A stretch of DNA of 64,000 nt from Candidatus Uhrbacteria bacterium (GCA_030649995.1 JAUSEV010000048.1:1-64000); one strand, 5' to 3'; shown: positions 1 through 9,174, counted from the first letter of the stretch. The notes: generated from the sequence alone by a model not told the origin. Program-made: numbers and translations.

Positions 1-24
1 AACTCCTTTTTATGCGATATGTAT

Positions 25-45
25 TCGTTTAGTAAACGATTTTTT
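25..45 (+). terminator. possible intrinsic terminator of an upstream gene
   Basis: A short inverted repeat TCGTT/AACGA is followed directly by six T residues. It would end a plus-strand transcript that starts outside the window. The stem is short, so this is tentative. The rest of the first 120 bases is AT-rich and shows no gene. Confidence 0.4.
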
Positions 46-120
46 GTGTATTATGCGTGTCTGTGGTATGTTGTTGGCACAATCGACCTTTCTTTAAAAT
101 GATAGCACAAGCTATTTAAT

Positions 121-933
121 ATGCAACAGTTTTTAGATCAAACCATAATAGAGCTCAAAATACGAAACTATAGTTCAAAAACGATTAAAAGCTATTTAGG
201 CGCGCTAAGTAGTTATTTTACTTTCAAAAAAATTGATTTTGGCCGGCCGGATGTGGTAAATATTCAAAATTATTTGTTGGCAATGCATGATCGCCACGCT
301 TCGCCCCAAACCTCAAACCTTCATCTTAACGCCATTAAGTTTTTTTACCGTGAGATTATTAAAAGCGGTGTGCCGATAAATTTTAAATTTGCCAAACGGA
401 GCCAAAAATTGCCGGCGGTTTTGACGCGGGACGAGGTTTTAAAGATTATTTCGTCCGTAGAGAATGCCAAACACAAAATAATGTTATCGCTTTCATACGG
501 CGCGGGCCTGCGGGTAAGCGAGGCAGTGAGTTTGCGCGTTAAAGATATTCACTTGGCAGAACTCACGATTCATCTTAAAGAAGCTAAAGGCAAAAAAGAC
601 CGACTGACTATTTTTCCGGAAAAATTGAAAAGAGACATTCAGAATTTAATGGCGGGTAAAAGTGGCGATGATTTTGTATTCGCGAGCGAACGCGGCGGAC
701 GACTCACCGAACGAACGGCGCAGAAAGTTTTTGAGAACGCGTTAAAAAAATCTCGAATCAACAAAGAGGCCACGTTTCATTCTCTACGCCATAGCTTTGC
801 CACGCATTTATTAGAGAACGGTACCGACGTGCGCTATGTGCAGGAGCTTCTCGGCCACGCCAATATCCGCACGACGCAGATTTACACGCATGTGACCAAT
901 CCGGCGATACGGAATATCAAAAGTCCTTTGTGA
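121..933 (+). CDS. tyrosine recombinase, XerC/XerD-like
   Basis: This 270-residue protein is a tyrosine site-specific recombinase, the family that resolves chromosome dimers or integrates mobile DNA. An N-terminal SAM-like core-binding domain (about residues 1-85) precedes the catalytic domain. The catalytic residues are visible: R131 (GAGLRVSEA), K156, H220 and R223 (HSLRH), H246 (LLGHANI) and nucleophile Y255 (IYTHV). The length fits chromosomal Xer proteins. It overlaps the GTG start of uvrB by four bases, so the two are probably co-transcribed. No attachment site or dif-like sequence was recognised, so a housekeeping XerD role is likely but not proven. Confidence 0.9.
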   Translation: MQQFLDQTIIELKIRNYSSKTIKSYLGALSSYFTFKKIDFGRPDVVNIQNYLLAMHDRHASPQTSNLHLNAIKFFYREIIKSGVPINFKFAKRSQKLPAVLTRDEVLKIISSVENAKHKIMLSLSYGAGLRVSEAVSLRVKDIHLAELTIHLKEAKGKKDRLTIFPEKLKRDIQNLMAGKSGDDFVFASERGGRLTERTAQKVFENALKKSRINKEATFHSLRHSFATHLLENGTDVRYVQELLGHANIRTTQIYTHVTNPAIRNIKSPL

Positions 934-3122
934 AGTTCACTCTCAAATCAACTTATCAACCTTCGGGTGACCAACCCGAGGCTATTCGATTGCTCACGGA
1001 GGGAGTAAAAAGAGGCGATAGATTTCAGACGCTTCTTGGAGCGACGGCAACGGGAAAAACTTTTACCATCGCGAATGTTGTTCAAAATATTCAAAAACCG
1101 ACGCTCGTCATCGCGCATAATAAAACTCTGGCCGCGCAACTATGTAACGAATTTCGGATTTTTTTCCCCGACAATGCGGTAGAGTATTTTGTTTCGTATT
1201 ACGATTACTATCAACCCGAGGCGTACATGCCAAAGAGCGATACGTATATAGAAAAAGAAGCGATGATCAACGAGGAGATTGATCGTCTGCGTCATGCGGC
1301 GACGCAAGCACTTCTCACGCGTCAGGATACCATCATCGTCGCTTCCGTTTCATGTATCTACGGCCTTGGCGCGCCGGAAGCGTATGAGCAAACGGTGCTG
1401 CACATTAAACATGGAGAGGCGGTTTCACGTGAACGGATTTTGACGAGATTGATTGAGATGCAGTTTGTGCGGACGCCGACGGATCTGCGTCGCGGAATGT
1501 TTCGCGCGCGTGGGGAGGTGTTGGAGATCATGCCGGCAAACGAGGAGGTGATCTATCGAATCGAGGCGCCGAGGGGGATTATTCAAAAAATAGAGCGGAT
1601 TGATCCGGTGACGAGGAAGCAGATGGATTCCCGCGGTTCGACTGAGCTCACCGAAGTCCTTCGCGGGAATGACAATATGAAAGAGGTTTGGATTTTTCCG
1701 GCGAAACATTTTATCACGCTTGGTCCGGAGCGTGAGCGAGCGATCAAGGTCATTCGATCGGAACTTCAAGAGCGTGTGGATTGGTTTGAGAAGAATGGGA
1801 AGTTGCTTGAGGCCGAGCGTCTTGATCGTCGGACAAAATTTGATCTCGAAATGATCGAGAATCTTGGTTATTGCAACGGCATAGAAAATTATTCGCGTCC
1901 ATTGTCCGGTCGTGCCGCCGGGGCGTCTCCGGATACGTTGTTTTCTTATTTTCCGGATGATTTTTTGTTGGTGATTGACGAGTCGCATGTAACCGTTCCG
2001 CAGCTTGGCGGGATGTATGAGGGCGATCGATCACGAAAAGAAACGTTGATCGAGTACGGATTTCGTTTACCGTCGGCGGCGGACAATCGACCGCTGAAAT
2101 TTATCGAACTTGAGAAGAAGATAAAACAGGTGATTTTTGTTTCCGCCACGCCGGGGCCGTATGAATTGAAACATTCGGATCAAGTGGTGGAGCAAATTAT
2201 TCGACCAACAGGTCTGGTTGATCCGGAAGTGATCGTGAGGCCGATCAGCCCGAACCGGAAACCCCCTGCCCCCTTATCAGGGGGTTCTGATGGGCGACAT
2301 CCCCCTGACAAGGGGGAAAGAGGGGGTTTCGGTCAAATCGACGACCTCATTTCCCGTCTCCCCCCCGTCATCCAACGAAAAGAGCGCGCGCTCATTACGA
2401 CGCTCACCAAAAAAATGGCCGAGGATTTGACGGATTTTTTAGAAGAAAAAAAATTTAAGGTGCGTTATCTGCACAGTGATATTGATACCATTGAACGCCT
2501 GAAAATTTTATCCGAGTTTCGGAAGGGGGTGTACGACATCATTGTGGGAGTCAATTTGTTGCGGGAAGGACTGGATCTGCCGGAAGTATCGCTCGTGGCG
2601 ATATTGGATGCGGATAAGGAAGGATTTTTGCGATCGGAAACCGCGCTCATCCAAACGATCGGCAGAGCGGCGCGCAATATTTCAGGACAGGTGATCCTCT
2701 ATGCGGACGTTATGACCGGTTCCATGCGTCGGGCGATTCAGGAAACGGAACGTCGGCGCGAGAAACAATTAACGTACAATAAAGAGCACGGCATTACGCC
2801 AAAGACGATCGTGAGAGCGCCGCAAGATATTCGAGCGGCTCTCGGATTATCAACCGAGGAAAAGGATGTGAAAGAAATTTTGAAACTTGAACTGAACGCG
2901 GAAACGCATGATCTCGAAACCATCAAGAAACAAAAAGAACAAGAGATGAAAGAAGCGGCATTGCGTCTCGAATTTGAGTTGGCCGCGATTTTGCGCGATG
3001 AGATCCATGTTCTTGACAAGGAAATAAAACAGCGAGGGAAATCATTTGTCATTCCTGCGGAGGCAGGAATCCATGGTGCGGGTCGCATCAAACGCCCTCC
3101 GCGTCACGGGCGCGCACGTTAA
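930..3122 (+). CDS. uvrB: excinuclease ABC subunit B
   Basis: UvrB is the damage-verifying helicase-like subunit of nucleotide excision repair and works with UvrA and UvrC, which are not in this window. Walker A lies at residues 37-44 (GATATGKT), the beta-hairpin YYDYYQPEAY near 90-100, and helicase motifs around VNLLREGLDLPEVSLV and QTIGRAARN. The C-terminal UVR motif is near residues 665-700. The GTG start overlaps the stop of the recombinase gene. Two parts are repeat-derived: about residues 444-467 come from a CCCCCTTATCAGGGGG-type element inserted in frame, and the tail after about residue 706 (VIPAEAGIH) comes from another palindromic repeat. The protein is longer than typical UvrB for this reason. 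Confidence 0.96.
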   Translation: MKFTLKSTYQPSGDQPEAIRLLTEGVKRGDRFQTLLGATATGKTFTIANVVQNIQKPTLVIAHNKTLAAQLCNEFRIFFPDNAVEYFVSYYDYYQPEAYMPKSDTYIEKEAMINEEIDRLRHAATQALLTRQDTIIVASVSCIYGLGAPEAYEQTVLHIKHGEAVSRERILTRLIEMQFVRTPTDLRRGMFRARGEVLEIMPANEEVIYRIEAPRGIIQKIERIDPVTRKQMDSRGSTELTEVLRGNDNMKEVWIFPAKHFITLGPERERAIKVIRSELQERVDWFEKNGKLLEAERLDRRTKFDLEMIENLGYCNGIENYSRPLSGRAAGASPDTLFSYFPDDFLLVIDESHVTVPQLGGMYEGDRSRKETLIEYGFRLPSAADNRPLKFIELEKKIKQVIFVSATPGPYELKHSDQVVEQIIRPTGLVDPEVIVRPISPNRKPPAPLSGGSDGRHPPDKGERGGFGQIDDLISRLPPVIQRKERALITTLTKKMAEDLTDFLEEKKFKVRYLHSDIDTIERLKILSEFRKGVYDIIVGVNLLREGLDLPEVSLVAILDADKEGFLRSETALIQTIGRAARNISGQVILYADVMTGSMRRAIQETERRREKQLTYNKEHGITPKTIVRAPQDIRAALGLSTEEKDVKEILKLELNAETHDLETIKKQKEQEMKEAALRLEFELAAILRDEIHVLDKEIKQRGKSFVIPAEAGIHGAGRIKRPPRHGRAR
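2258..2330. repeat. family D palindromic repeat inside uvrB
   Basis: The element has two palindromic arms, CCCCCTTATCAGGGGG and CCCCCTGACAAGGGGG, between ACCCCC and GGGGGTTT ends. It lies in frame in uvrB and is translated as a Pro/Gly/Lys-rich segment containing PPDKGERGGF. Related copies occur at 17347-17420, 53562-53593 and, in degenerate form, at 8497-8545, 57161-57198 and 59533-59567. Confidence 0.9.
3047..3075. repeat. family C palindromic repeat at the 3' end of uvrB
   Basis: A short inverted repeat, ATTCCTGC-GGAG-GCAGGAAT, within GTCATTCC...GGAATCCA. It encodes VIPAEAGIH at the UvrB C-terminus, after the UVR motif. The same family lies at 31349-31420, 47130-47203 and 15263-15374. It resembles the dRS3-type repeats of Neisseria, a resemblance from memory rather than a search. 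Confidence 0.85.
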
Positions 3123-3146
3123 ATCATTTTTTGCTATACTCACCCC

Positions 3147-4250
3147 ATGTCACCACGCGCAAATAAGTTGACCAAGGGTGTTTTGATGATGGTGGGAACG
3201 ATTATCGGCGCCGGCGTTTTTGCCTTGCCCGCCATGTTTGCCTATGTCGGTTTTTGGCCGGGCACGTTTCTTTTTTGGGGATTGGCAGGCACCGTTACCT
3301 GCGTCCATCTGCTATTGGTTGATATCAGCCTGTCATTTCCCATGAAGCAGCGTTTGGTTGGATATGCCAAAGATGTTCTGGGGCGAGGCGGGTTTGTGAT
3401 CGCCTCCATCACCTATCCGTTATCCAGCATCGGCATGATTTTGGCTTATCTTATTTTGGGAGGAGAATTTTTGGATCAAATTCTTTCCTTCACCGGTTGG
3501 AGCGGACATGTGTTGAGCTGGCAACTCTTTTTCTGGGCGGGTGGAGCGATCATCGTTTTGTTGGGTTTGAAGTTCGTCGCCAAAATCGAATCGCTCGCAA
3601 CGATTTTATTGATCGCGTGCATGACGATGATTTCTTTTTTGGCCGTTGGCCGGATCGATTTGCATCTCGCGTTGACGACGCATTGGAACGATCTGCTGAT
3701 TCCATTTGGCGTTTTTCTTTTCAGCTTGTCCGGCATGAAGATCGTGAGCGAGGTCGTGGATCTGACCCGTCCGCGACGGCGTGATGCGATGTGGGCGGTC
3801 GGCATCGGGACGGGGATCGCCGCGCTTTTGTCTTGGGTGTTTGGCGTCTCATTATTTTTGGCTGGTGGAACGGAGATCGGCCAATGGGGTTGGCTCATTC
3901 CCACGTTCGGATTTTTGGCGATCGTCACCTCGTACGTGGCGGTCGCGCAGGATTTGAAGGCAACGCTTCATCTCGATTTTCATCTGGATCGTTTCATGTC
4001 ATGGGTCACGGCACTTGGCGTTCCGCTTCTGCTTCTGTTTTTGACGGCGCGCGATTTCCTCGCCACCATCAACATCGTCGGATCCGTTTTTGAAGCGACA
4101 AACGGCATGCTGATTTCTTTAATCGCTTGGTTCATTTTGCAAAAAAAAGCCACCACATCTTGGTGGTGGGCGCGGGCGATCCCGTTTATCACGTTCCTCA
4201 TTTTCCTAACCGGATTTCTTCATGAACTCTTTTTTCGTTCCACCCTATGA
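3147..4250 (+). CDS. aromatic amino acid permease family protein
   Basis: This 367-residue integral membrane protein has about eleven hydrophobic segments. Its N-terminus, GTIIGAGVFALPAMF near residues 17-31, is the hallmark of the aromatic amino acid transporter family (TyrP/Mtr/TnaB type, APC superfamily), which imports tryptophan or tyrosine with protons. Import would suit an organism with few amino acid biosynthetic genes. The gene begins 24 bases after uvrB and overlaps the next gene by ATGA, so translation of the pair may be coupled. The substrate cannot be read from the sequence. Confidence 0.8.
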   Translation: MSPRANKLTKGVLMMVGTIIGAGVFALPAMFAYVGFWPGTFLFWGLAGTVTCVHLLLVDISLSFPMKQRLVGYAKDVLGRGGFVIASITYPLSSIGMILAYLILGGEFLDQILSFTGWSGHVLSWQLFFWAGGAIIVLLGLKFVAKIESLATILLIACMTMISFLAVGRIDLHLALTTHWNDLLIPFGVFLFSLSGMKIVSEVVDLTRPRRRDAMWAVGIGTGIAALLSWVFGVSLFLAGGTEIGQWGWLIPTFGFLAIVTSYVAVAQDLKATLHLDFHLDRFMSWVTALGVPLLLLFLTARDFLATINIVGSVFEATNGMLISLIAWFILQKKATTSWWWARAIPFITFLIFLTGFLHELFFRSTL

Positions 4251-4663
4251 TTTTTCTCCGCGCCCTTCTTCTCACCATCCCGCGTTTTTTGATTTTGATC
4301 GCTGTCCTATCAGCGTTACAAAATATCGAGGTCAGTCCGTTGCCGAATTGGACGTTGATCTTGGTCGCGTATCTTTTGCATTTTCTTATCACCTACCTGT
4401 TTGCCGTATGGAGTTTTGGAAAACGCATTCCTCGTTGGCATCATGGGTTGATGGTGGCCTTGATTTTTGTTGTTTTTGGCACGGCGCTCGAAGGCGGTTT
4501 GTTTGTGTATTCACAGGGAGGCCGTTTTACGAATCTGTTGGAAAATTATCGCTGGCAGAGTTTGTACATTGTTGTTTTATACGCTCTTGCCGTTTTCTTC
4601 GCCGCGTATCGAGTCAAAAGAAAACAGATACACGAAGCCTTGCCCGAGGGCATGGAGTCATAA
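4247..4663 (+). CDS. hypothetical four-TM membrane protein
   Basis: I do not recognise this 138-residue protein. It shows four hydrophobic stretches (about residues 3-24, 32-54, 66-88 and 102-121) and a short charged C-terminus rich in Lys and Glu. It overlaps the permease by four bases (ATGA), suggesting joint expression, perhaps as an accessory membrane protein. Its last bases overlap the 3' end of folD, which runs towards it. Confidence 0.7.
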   Translation: MIFLRALLLTIPRFLILIAVLSALQNIEVSPLPNWTLILVAYLLHFLITYLFAVWSFGKRIPRWHHGLMVALIFVVFGTALEGGLFVYSQGGRFTNLLENYRWQSLYIVVLYALAVFFAAYRVKRKQIHEALPEGMES

Positions 4664-5473
4664 AAAATTTTGACGCGACAATCTCACGACATTTTTTAGC
4701 AACTGCGCGATGGTCATCGGTCCAACACCGCCCGGAACCGGTGTGATCCACGCATCTTGATCGCGATAGCTGTTGCTATCAACATCCCCGCACACGCCGC
4801 CATCAAATGCTTTATTGGTTCCGACATCAATAATCACGCGCGCTTGCGGCGTCATGTTGGCATGAAGAAAATTGATCCGACCGACAGCCACGACGACCAC
4901 GGTCGATGCGGCAAGCACTTGTGCATCCAATAGATCAGGCGTCATCATCACGACGGACATGCCGCCGGTCGTCAGCATGCGCTGCAAGGGCGCGGCAAAT
5001 ATTTCTGAATTCGCGATGATCGCGGCTTGTTCGCCGTTGATCGCGACGGGGGCCTCATTTATCAAACGCAAAATTCCTTCATGCACCGGCGGAATCATCG
5101 TTGTATGCGGATGAAAACCATCCACGTCTTTTTTTGGATCAATCGCCGCGATCACTCGCTCCTCATCGTGGCCATACGGGAGAGGAATCTGCACGAGAAT
5201 AGCGTGAACTGACGAGTCATGATTCCATTGTTCGATCAAAGAAATAAGTTGTTCATCCGGTGTTTCCGCCGCAAATTCAAAAATATTCACTTGAACGCCT
5301 ACCTCGCTTGCCGCTTTCTTTTTTAAGGCAACGTACAAGCGTGAGGCAGGATCATCACCGACGAGAAGAATGTTCAAAACAGGAACGGTTTTTAATTCCG
5401 CCACATCTCTTTTTACTTCGGCACGAATCCGCGCGGCCAAAGATTTTCCATCGATCAACTGCATGCGCCGCAA
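4658..5473 (-). CDS. folD: bifunctional methylenetetrahydrofolate dehydrogenase/cyclohydrolase
   Basis: FolD interconverts 5,10-methylene-THF and 10-formyl-THF using NADP, supplying one-carbon units for purine and formyl-Met-tRNA synthesis. Visible motifs are the substrate region ILLVGDDPASRLYVALKKKA with the catalytic Lys, the segment VQIPLPYGHDEERVIAAIDPKKDVDGFHP, and the C-terminal TPVPGGVGPMTIAQLLKN signature. The length, 271 residues, is slightly below the usual 280-300. The start could also be the ATG three codons downstream. It converges with the upstream membrane gene, overlapping by six bases, and diverges from uppS. Confidence 0.93.
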   Translation of the reverse strand: MRRMQLIDGKSLAARIRAEVKRDVAELKTVPVLNILLVGDDPASRLYVALKKKAASEVGVQVNIFEFAAETPDEQLISLIEQWNHDSSVHAILVQIPLPYGHDEERVIAAIDPKKDVDGFHPHTTMIPPVHEGILRLINEAPVAINGEQAAIIANSEIFAAPLQRMLTTGGMSVVMMTPDLLDAQVLAASTVVVVAVGRINFLHANMTPQARVIIDVGTNKAFDGGVCGDVDSNSYRDQDAWITPVPGGVGPMTIAQLLKNVVRLSRQNFL

Positions 5474-5532
5474 GATACAATAAATTAAAAGAATTGACCA
5501 GTGCGGACGGATCTTTTATACTGACACACATT

Positions 5533-6222
5533 ATGTCTCAAACCGCCGTTCAACATCTCGGTTTTATCATGGATGGAAATCGTCGCTGGGCAAAAGAACG
5601 GGGACTTCCCCCGTTTGAGGGTCATCGGCAAGGCTATGAAGGGATGAAAAAAATAGGGGACTGGTGCATTGCGCGAAACATCAGCGTTGTGAGCGTGTAT
5701 GCTTTTTCTACGGAAAATTGGGATCGTACCGCAGAAGAGGTTGGCTATTTGATGGACTTGATTGAATTAGCGTTGGGGAAAGAGCTGCCCTATTTTATGG
5801 AGCGCGGAATTCGCATCCGCGTGTTGGGGCGGCGTGAACGTTTGCGCCCGTCCATTCTACGTGCGATTGATAAAGCGGAAACCGAAACGATAAACAATCA
5901 AAAGCTTACGCTATGCATCTGTCTCAACTATGGCGGACGACCGGAAATTGTGGATGCGGTGAAAGCGATCGTGAAAGAGGGGATGGCTACAGATCAAATT
6001 GATGAGAACACGATCAACCGTCACCTGTATTGGCCGGACATGCCCTTCCCTGATTTGATTATTCGTACCTCCGGCGAAGAACGCACCAGCGGATTTCTTT
6101 TATGGGAAGCGGCGTACAGCGAACTCTATTGGTGTAAACATCACTGGCCGGAATTTAGCGAAGAGGATCTCGATCAAGCCCTCGAGACATTCGCCTCACG
6201 ACAAAGGAGATTTGGGAAGTAA
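5533..6222 (+). CDS. uppS: isoprenyl transferase (undecaprenyl diphosphate synthase)
   Basis: UppS makes the C55 lipid carrier for peptidoglycan precursors by adding isopentenyl units to farnesyl diphosphate. The 229-residue protein has the family's HLGFIMDGNRRWAKERG start with the catalytic Asp, then STENWDR and the C-terminal RTSGEERTSGFLLWEAAYSELYW. I chose the ATG at 5533, which gives a normal N-terminus; the frame stays open upstream to 5260, but those codons would overlap folD antisense. The carrier feeds MraY and MurG encoded a few kilobases downstream. Confidence 0.93.
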   Translation: MSQTAVQHLGFIMDGNRRWAKERGLPPFEGHRQGYEGMKKIGDWCIARNISVVSVYAFSTENWDRTAEEVGYLMDLIELALGKELPYFMERGIRIRVLGRRERLRPSILRAIDKAETETINNQKLTLCICLNYGGRPEIVDAVKAIVKEGMATDQIDENTINRHLYWPDMPFPDLIIRTSGEERTSGFLLWEAAYSELYWCKHHWPEFSEEDLDQALETFASRQRRFGK

Positions 6223-6235
6223 CAGTTTTATTTTC

Positions 6236-6424
6236 CTTGCGGGTCCAATACCCCATCCGCTTGCTGCGTGAGCCATCTGTCATCCTGAGTGAAGTCCGAC
6301 GAAACGAAGGATCTTCGACCGATCGGATCCGAAGATTCTTCACTCCATAGAATTGCGTTCAGAATGACAGAGTTTTGATTTAGGATTGATACCCCGTCCG
6401 CTTGCGGCGGGGTAGTTCATTTTT
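6236..6424. repeat. composite palindromic element (family A core), copy 1
   Basis: The core at 6277-6370 begins CTGTCATCCTGAGTGAAG and ends with the inverted GTTCAGAATGACAG; its centre holds the ATCTTCGACCGATC hairpin. It is flanked by outer sequences (AATACCCC...GCTTGCTGCGTGAGCCAT and TAGGATTGATACCCCG...GGCGGGGTAG) also found at 48480-48716 in inverted orientation. No ORF is carried. It fills the gap between uppS and the convergent pterin dehydratase gene. Confidence 0.85.
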
Positions 6425-6755
6425 ATGACACTCGGTTAATTTTTGCCGCTAAAATAAAATCGTTGTTTGAGAGTCCGCCGATGGCGTGGGTGGAAAGTTC
6501 CAGCTTTACCTTATTCCACCAACAATGGATATCCGGGTGGTGGTTTTCATTTTCGGCGATCTCACCCACTTTGTTGATGAAAGCCAATGCTTCACGAAAA
6601 TTTTTGAAAAGAAATTCTCGTGAAATGGATTTTGTGTCCGGCGCTAAAATCCAGCCATTGATTTGTGCGGCAAGTTTCAAGGCCTCATCGTTATTTAATG
6701 ATGGAACCCCGCCTTCGCATGGCACGCATTTCTGTTCATGAAGAGCTGTGGACAT
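6423..6755 (-). CDS. pterin-4a-carbinolamine dehydratase family protein
   Basis: The 110-residue protein matches the small PCD/DCoH fold. The pterin-binding signature is visible as ENENHHPDIHCWWNKVKLELSTHAIGGLSNND, with the conserved paired histidines. Classically the enzyme dehydrates 4a-hydroxytetrahydrobiopterin, but no aromatic amino acid hydroxylase is present here and many bacteria keep the protein without one. Its role, perhaps in folate or molybdopterin-like metabolism, is therefore unknown. It is a single gene, divergent from pyrG. Confidence 0.88.
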   Translation of the reverse strand: MSTALHEQKCVPCEGGVPSLNNDEALKLAAQINGWILAPDTKSISREFLFKNFREALAFINKVGEIAENENHHPDIHCWWNKVKLELSTHAIGGLSNNDFILAAKINRVS

Positions 6756-6811
6756 GTCCGTAAGAATAACCTATTGACCGGCTCGTGCAAAGAGTCGGCG
6801 CGAGGGATAGA

Positions 6812-8494
6812 ATGTGTTCTTGTATGTTACGACGACGCACCTACATCTTTGTATCAGGCGGCGTAATGTCCGGCGTTGGTAAGGGAGTGGTCACCGCCTC
6901 GATAGGAGCTCTGCTCAAAGCGAGCGGTTTGCGTGTTACAGCCATCAAAATTGATCCTTACCTCAATGTAGATCCGGGAACGCTCAATCCGATCGAACAC
7001 GGCGAGGTGTTTGTCACGAAAGACGGGATCGAGACCGATCAAGACTTGGGCAATTACGAGCGTTTTTTAGATGAGGATCTCACGCGGTTAAACGTGATGA
7101 CCTCTGGAAGCGTGTTTCAATCCATCATCGCCCGTGAGCGGGCGCTGGGCTATGGAGGAAGAACGGTCGAATGGGTACCGGATGTTCCCTTGGAAATTAT
7201 CGGACGCATCAAGCGAGCGTCGGAAGCGGTAAATGTCTTCGACTCTGAGGCTCAGACTCGAGGAGCTGATGTAACGTTGATCGAAATTGGCGGTACGGTC
7301 GGTGAGTATCAAAATCTTTTGTATTTGGAAGCGTGCCGGATGATGCGCATGGAAGCGCCGAACGATGTTTTGTTGATGTTGGTCAGTTATTTGCCCGTTC
7401 CGCCGAATTTGGGGGAGATGAAGACAAAGCCGACGCAATACGCGGTGCGGTCGTTGAACGCCGCGGGTTTGCAACCGGATATCATTATTTGTCGTTCTCA
7501 AAATCCCATTGATGATCGTCGTAAACAAAAATTATCGATTGCGTGCAGCGTGAGATCGGAAGATATGTTTGCCGCCCCCAACGTCTCTTCCATTTACGAA
7601 ATTCCTTTGCGATTTGCCAAAGAAGGGGTGGCGGACAGGGTTCTGGAAAAACTTCATTTCAAAAAAAGATCCGTTGATCTTCGTCAATGGAAAGCTTTGA
7701 CAAAGCGCATCAGGGAATCCGAGCGGCCGGTTCGTATCGGGATCGTCGGCAAATATGCTTCCACGGGAAACTTTCTTTTAACGGATACGTATCTCTCCGT
7801 TTTGGAAGCGATTAAACACGCGGCTTGGACCATCAAACGGAAACCGGAAATTGTTTGGTTGAATGCGGAAGAACTGGAATCAAGCAACGGAAAAATCAAG
7901 CAACCGTTCAAAGGATTGGACGGAATTCTTGTGCCGGGCGGCTTCGGGACTCGCGGGGTTGAGGGAAAAATACGAGCGATTCGGTATGCGCGAGAAAAAA
8001 AGGTGCCCTATCTCGGGTTGTGTTACGGTTTGCAATTGGCGACCATCGAATTTGCACGGCATGTGTTAAAGCGGAAAGACGCGCATACCACGGAAATTGT
8101 TCCAACGTGCGGCTACCCTGTAATCCATCTTATGAACGAACAGGAAGAGCGAATAAAAAATAAAGATTATGGTGGCACCATGCGTTTGGGCGCGTATCCC
8201 TGTTTACTTCAACAGGGGACGCTCGCGCGCAAACTGTATGGAAAAGAGCGGATCGTTGAGCGGCATCGCCATCGCTATGAATGTAATCCTCTCTATCGCT
8301 GCGAATTTGAAGCGGCGGGACTTTTATCGAGCGGCCTTTCGCCGGACGGGGCATTGTTGGAAATGATAGAGCTCAAAGGACATCCGTTTTTTTTGGCCAG
8401 CCAATTCCATCCGGAATTTCTTTCGCGGCCGTTCCATCCGCACCCATTGTTTGTCGGATTCTTAAAAGCGGCGGCGAAACGATCCAGAAAATGA
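6812..8494 (+). CDS. pyrG: CTP synthase
   Basis: CTP synthase aminates UTP to CTP with glutamine and ATP. The N-terminal synthase domain starts YIFVSGGVMSGVGKGV with its P-loop and carries KIDPYLNVDPGTLNP and GGTVGEYQ. The C-terminal glutamine amidotransferase domain has the oxyanion and nucleophile motifs LVPGGFGTRG and YLGLCYGLQLA, and the HPE triad at SQFHPEF. I chose the ATG at 6812 because GAGG lies six bases upstream. An ATG at 6824 would also give a normal N-terminus, and the frame is open to 6785. Confidence 0.95.
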   Translation: MCSCMLRRRTYIFVSGGVMSGVGKGVVTASIGALLKASGLRVTAIKIDPYLNVDPGTLNPIEHGEVFVTKDGIETDQDLGNYERFLDEDLTRLNVMTSGSVFQSIIARERALGYGGRTVEWVPDVPLEIIGRIKRASEAVNVFDSEAQTRGADVTLIEIGGTVGEYQNLLYLEACRMMRMEAPNDVLLMLVSYLPVPPNLGEMKTKPTQYAVRSLNAAGLQPDIIICRSQNPIDDRRKQKLSIACSVRSEDMFAAPNVSSIYEIPLRFAKEGVADRVLEKLHFKKRSVDLRQWKALTKRIRESERPVRIGIVGKYASTGNFLLTDTYLSVLEAIKHAAWTIKRKPEIVWLNAEELESSNGKIKQPFKGLDGILVPGGFGTRGVEGKIRAIRYAREKKVPYLGLCYGLQLATIEFARHVLKRKDAHTTEIVPTCGYPVIHLMNEQEERIKNKDYGGTMRLGAYPCLLQQGTLARKLYGKERIVERHRHRYECNPLYRCEFEAAGLLSSGLSPDGALLEMIELKGHPFFLASQFHPEFLSRPFHPHPLFVGFLKAAAKRSRK

Positions 8495-8496
8495 AT

Positions 8497-8545
8497 TTCC
8501 CCACCACCTCCCTCATTCCCTCCTTCGTAAGGAGGGAGGTCAGAC
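8497..8545. repeat. degenerate family D repeat between pyrG and rpmA
   Basis: A CT-rich stretch ends in the palindrome CCTCCTTCGTAAGGAGG. It sits in the convergent gap between pyrG and rpmA and may act as a bidirectional hairpin. A similar copy is at 57161-57198. Confidence 0.6.
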
Positions 8546-8550
8546 CGAAT

Positions 8551-8838
8551 TTACTTTTTCTCTATCGGAACCACGTTGACCAGCTTTGCCATTTTGAAAG
8601 CGCCGGTAAATTGTTTTACGCGTTTGTTGGTAAACTTGACCATGCCGAGTATGGTCGAAAATAATGTATCGTCAGATCCTTTTTTTACGTTCAAACCGGG
8701 GCGAACCACGGTTCCGCGTTGACGAACGAGAATGTTTCCGGGTTTGACGACCTCGCCCGCATATCGTTTAATGCCTAAGCGCTGACCTTGCGAATCGCGA
8801 CCGTAGGAAGTTGAACCACCTGCTTTTTTGTGAGCCAT
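8551..8838 (-). CDS. rpmA: 50S ribosomal protein bL27
   Basis: The 95-residue protein opens with [19 protein letters not shown], the N-terminus of bL27 that reaches towards the peptidyl-transferase centre, followed by [18 protein letters not shown]. It is basic and of normal length. No rplU (bL21) partner is adjacent, unlike the usual rplU-rpmA operon. A TTGACA box on the minus strand at 8914-8909, with a weaker TACTCT box 17 bases on, is a plausible promoter. Confidence 0.96.
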   Translation of the reverse strand: MAHKKAGGSTSYGRDSQGQRLGIKRYAGEVVKPGNILVRQRGTVVRPGLNVKKGSDDTLFSTILGMVKFTNKRVKQFTGAFKMAKLVNVVPIEKK

Positions 8839-8885
8839 AGGATGGAAAGTGGAATAAAGAAATTTGAATATCGAATGTAGAGAGT

Positions 8886-8914
8886 AGAGTAGGGATAAAA
8901 GCCAATCTTGTCAA
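8886..8914 (-). promoter_or_regulatory. probable sigma-70 promoter of rpmA
   Basis: On the minus strand a consensus TTGACA (8914-8909) is followed after 17 bases by TACTCT (8891-8886). Transcription would start about 40 bases before the rpmA ATG. The -10 box is weak, so confidence is moderate. Confidence 0.5.
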
Positions 8915-8922
8915 GATAACAA

Positions 8923-9174
8923 ATGTCTATGAAATCTAAAGCAGAGTTAAAAATCGAAATCGAAACTGTCCTCAAAATTCTTCGTGAGGGTCTGGCGATG
9001 CATGGTGGAAACGTGGAATTGGTGGATGTGGAACCGGAAACAGGCCAAGTAAAGGTACGTCTTCAAGGTTCGTGCGTTGGTTGCCCCATGTCGGAATTAA
9101 CGCTTAAAGCCGGCATTGAAGACACGCTAAAAGAAATGGTTCCGGAAGTCAAAGAGGTGATTCAGGTAGTATGA
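8923..9174 (+). CDS. NifU-like C-terminal domain protein (Fe-S scaffold type)
   Basis: This 83-residue protein is a standalone NifU C-terminal (Nfu) domain. It contains the CxxC motif in GSCVGCPMSELTLKAGIEDTLKEMVPEV, which holds a labile [4Fe-4S] cluster for transfer to apoproteins in characterised Nfu proteins. It overlaps the following membrane gene by ATGA, so the two may be translationally coupled. No suf or isc genes are present in this window. Confidence 0.88.
   Translation: MSMKSKAELKIEIETVLKILREGLAMHGGNVELVDVEPETGQVKVRLQGSCVGCPMSELTLKAGIEDTLKEMVPEVKEVIQVV

Noticed and set aside
121-933. Integrase of a mobile island
   Set aside because: No attachment-site repeats, tRNA target or phage genes are nearby, and the gene is coupled to uvrB. 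A chromosomal Xer role is simpler.
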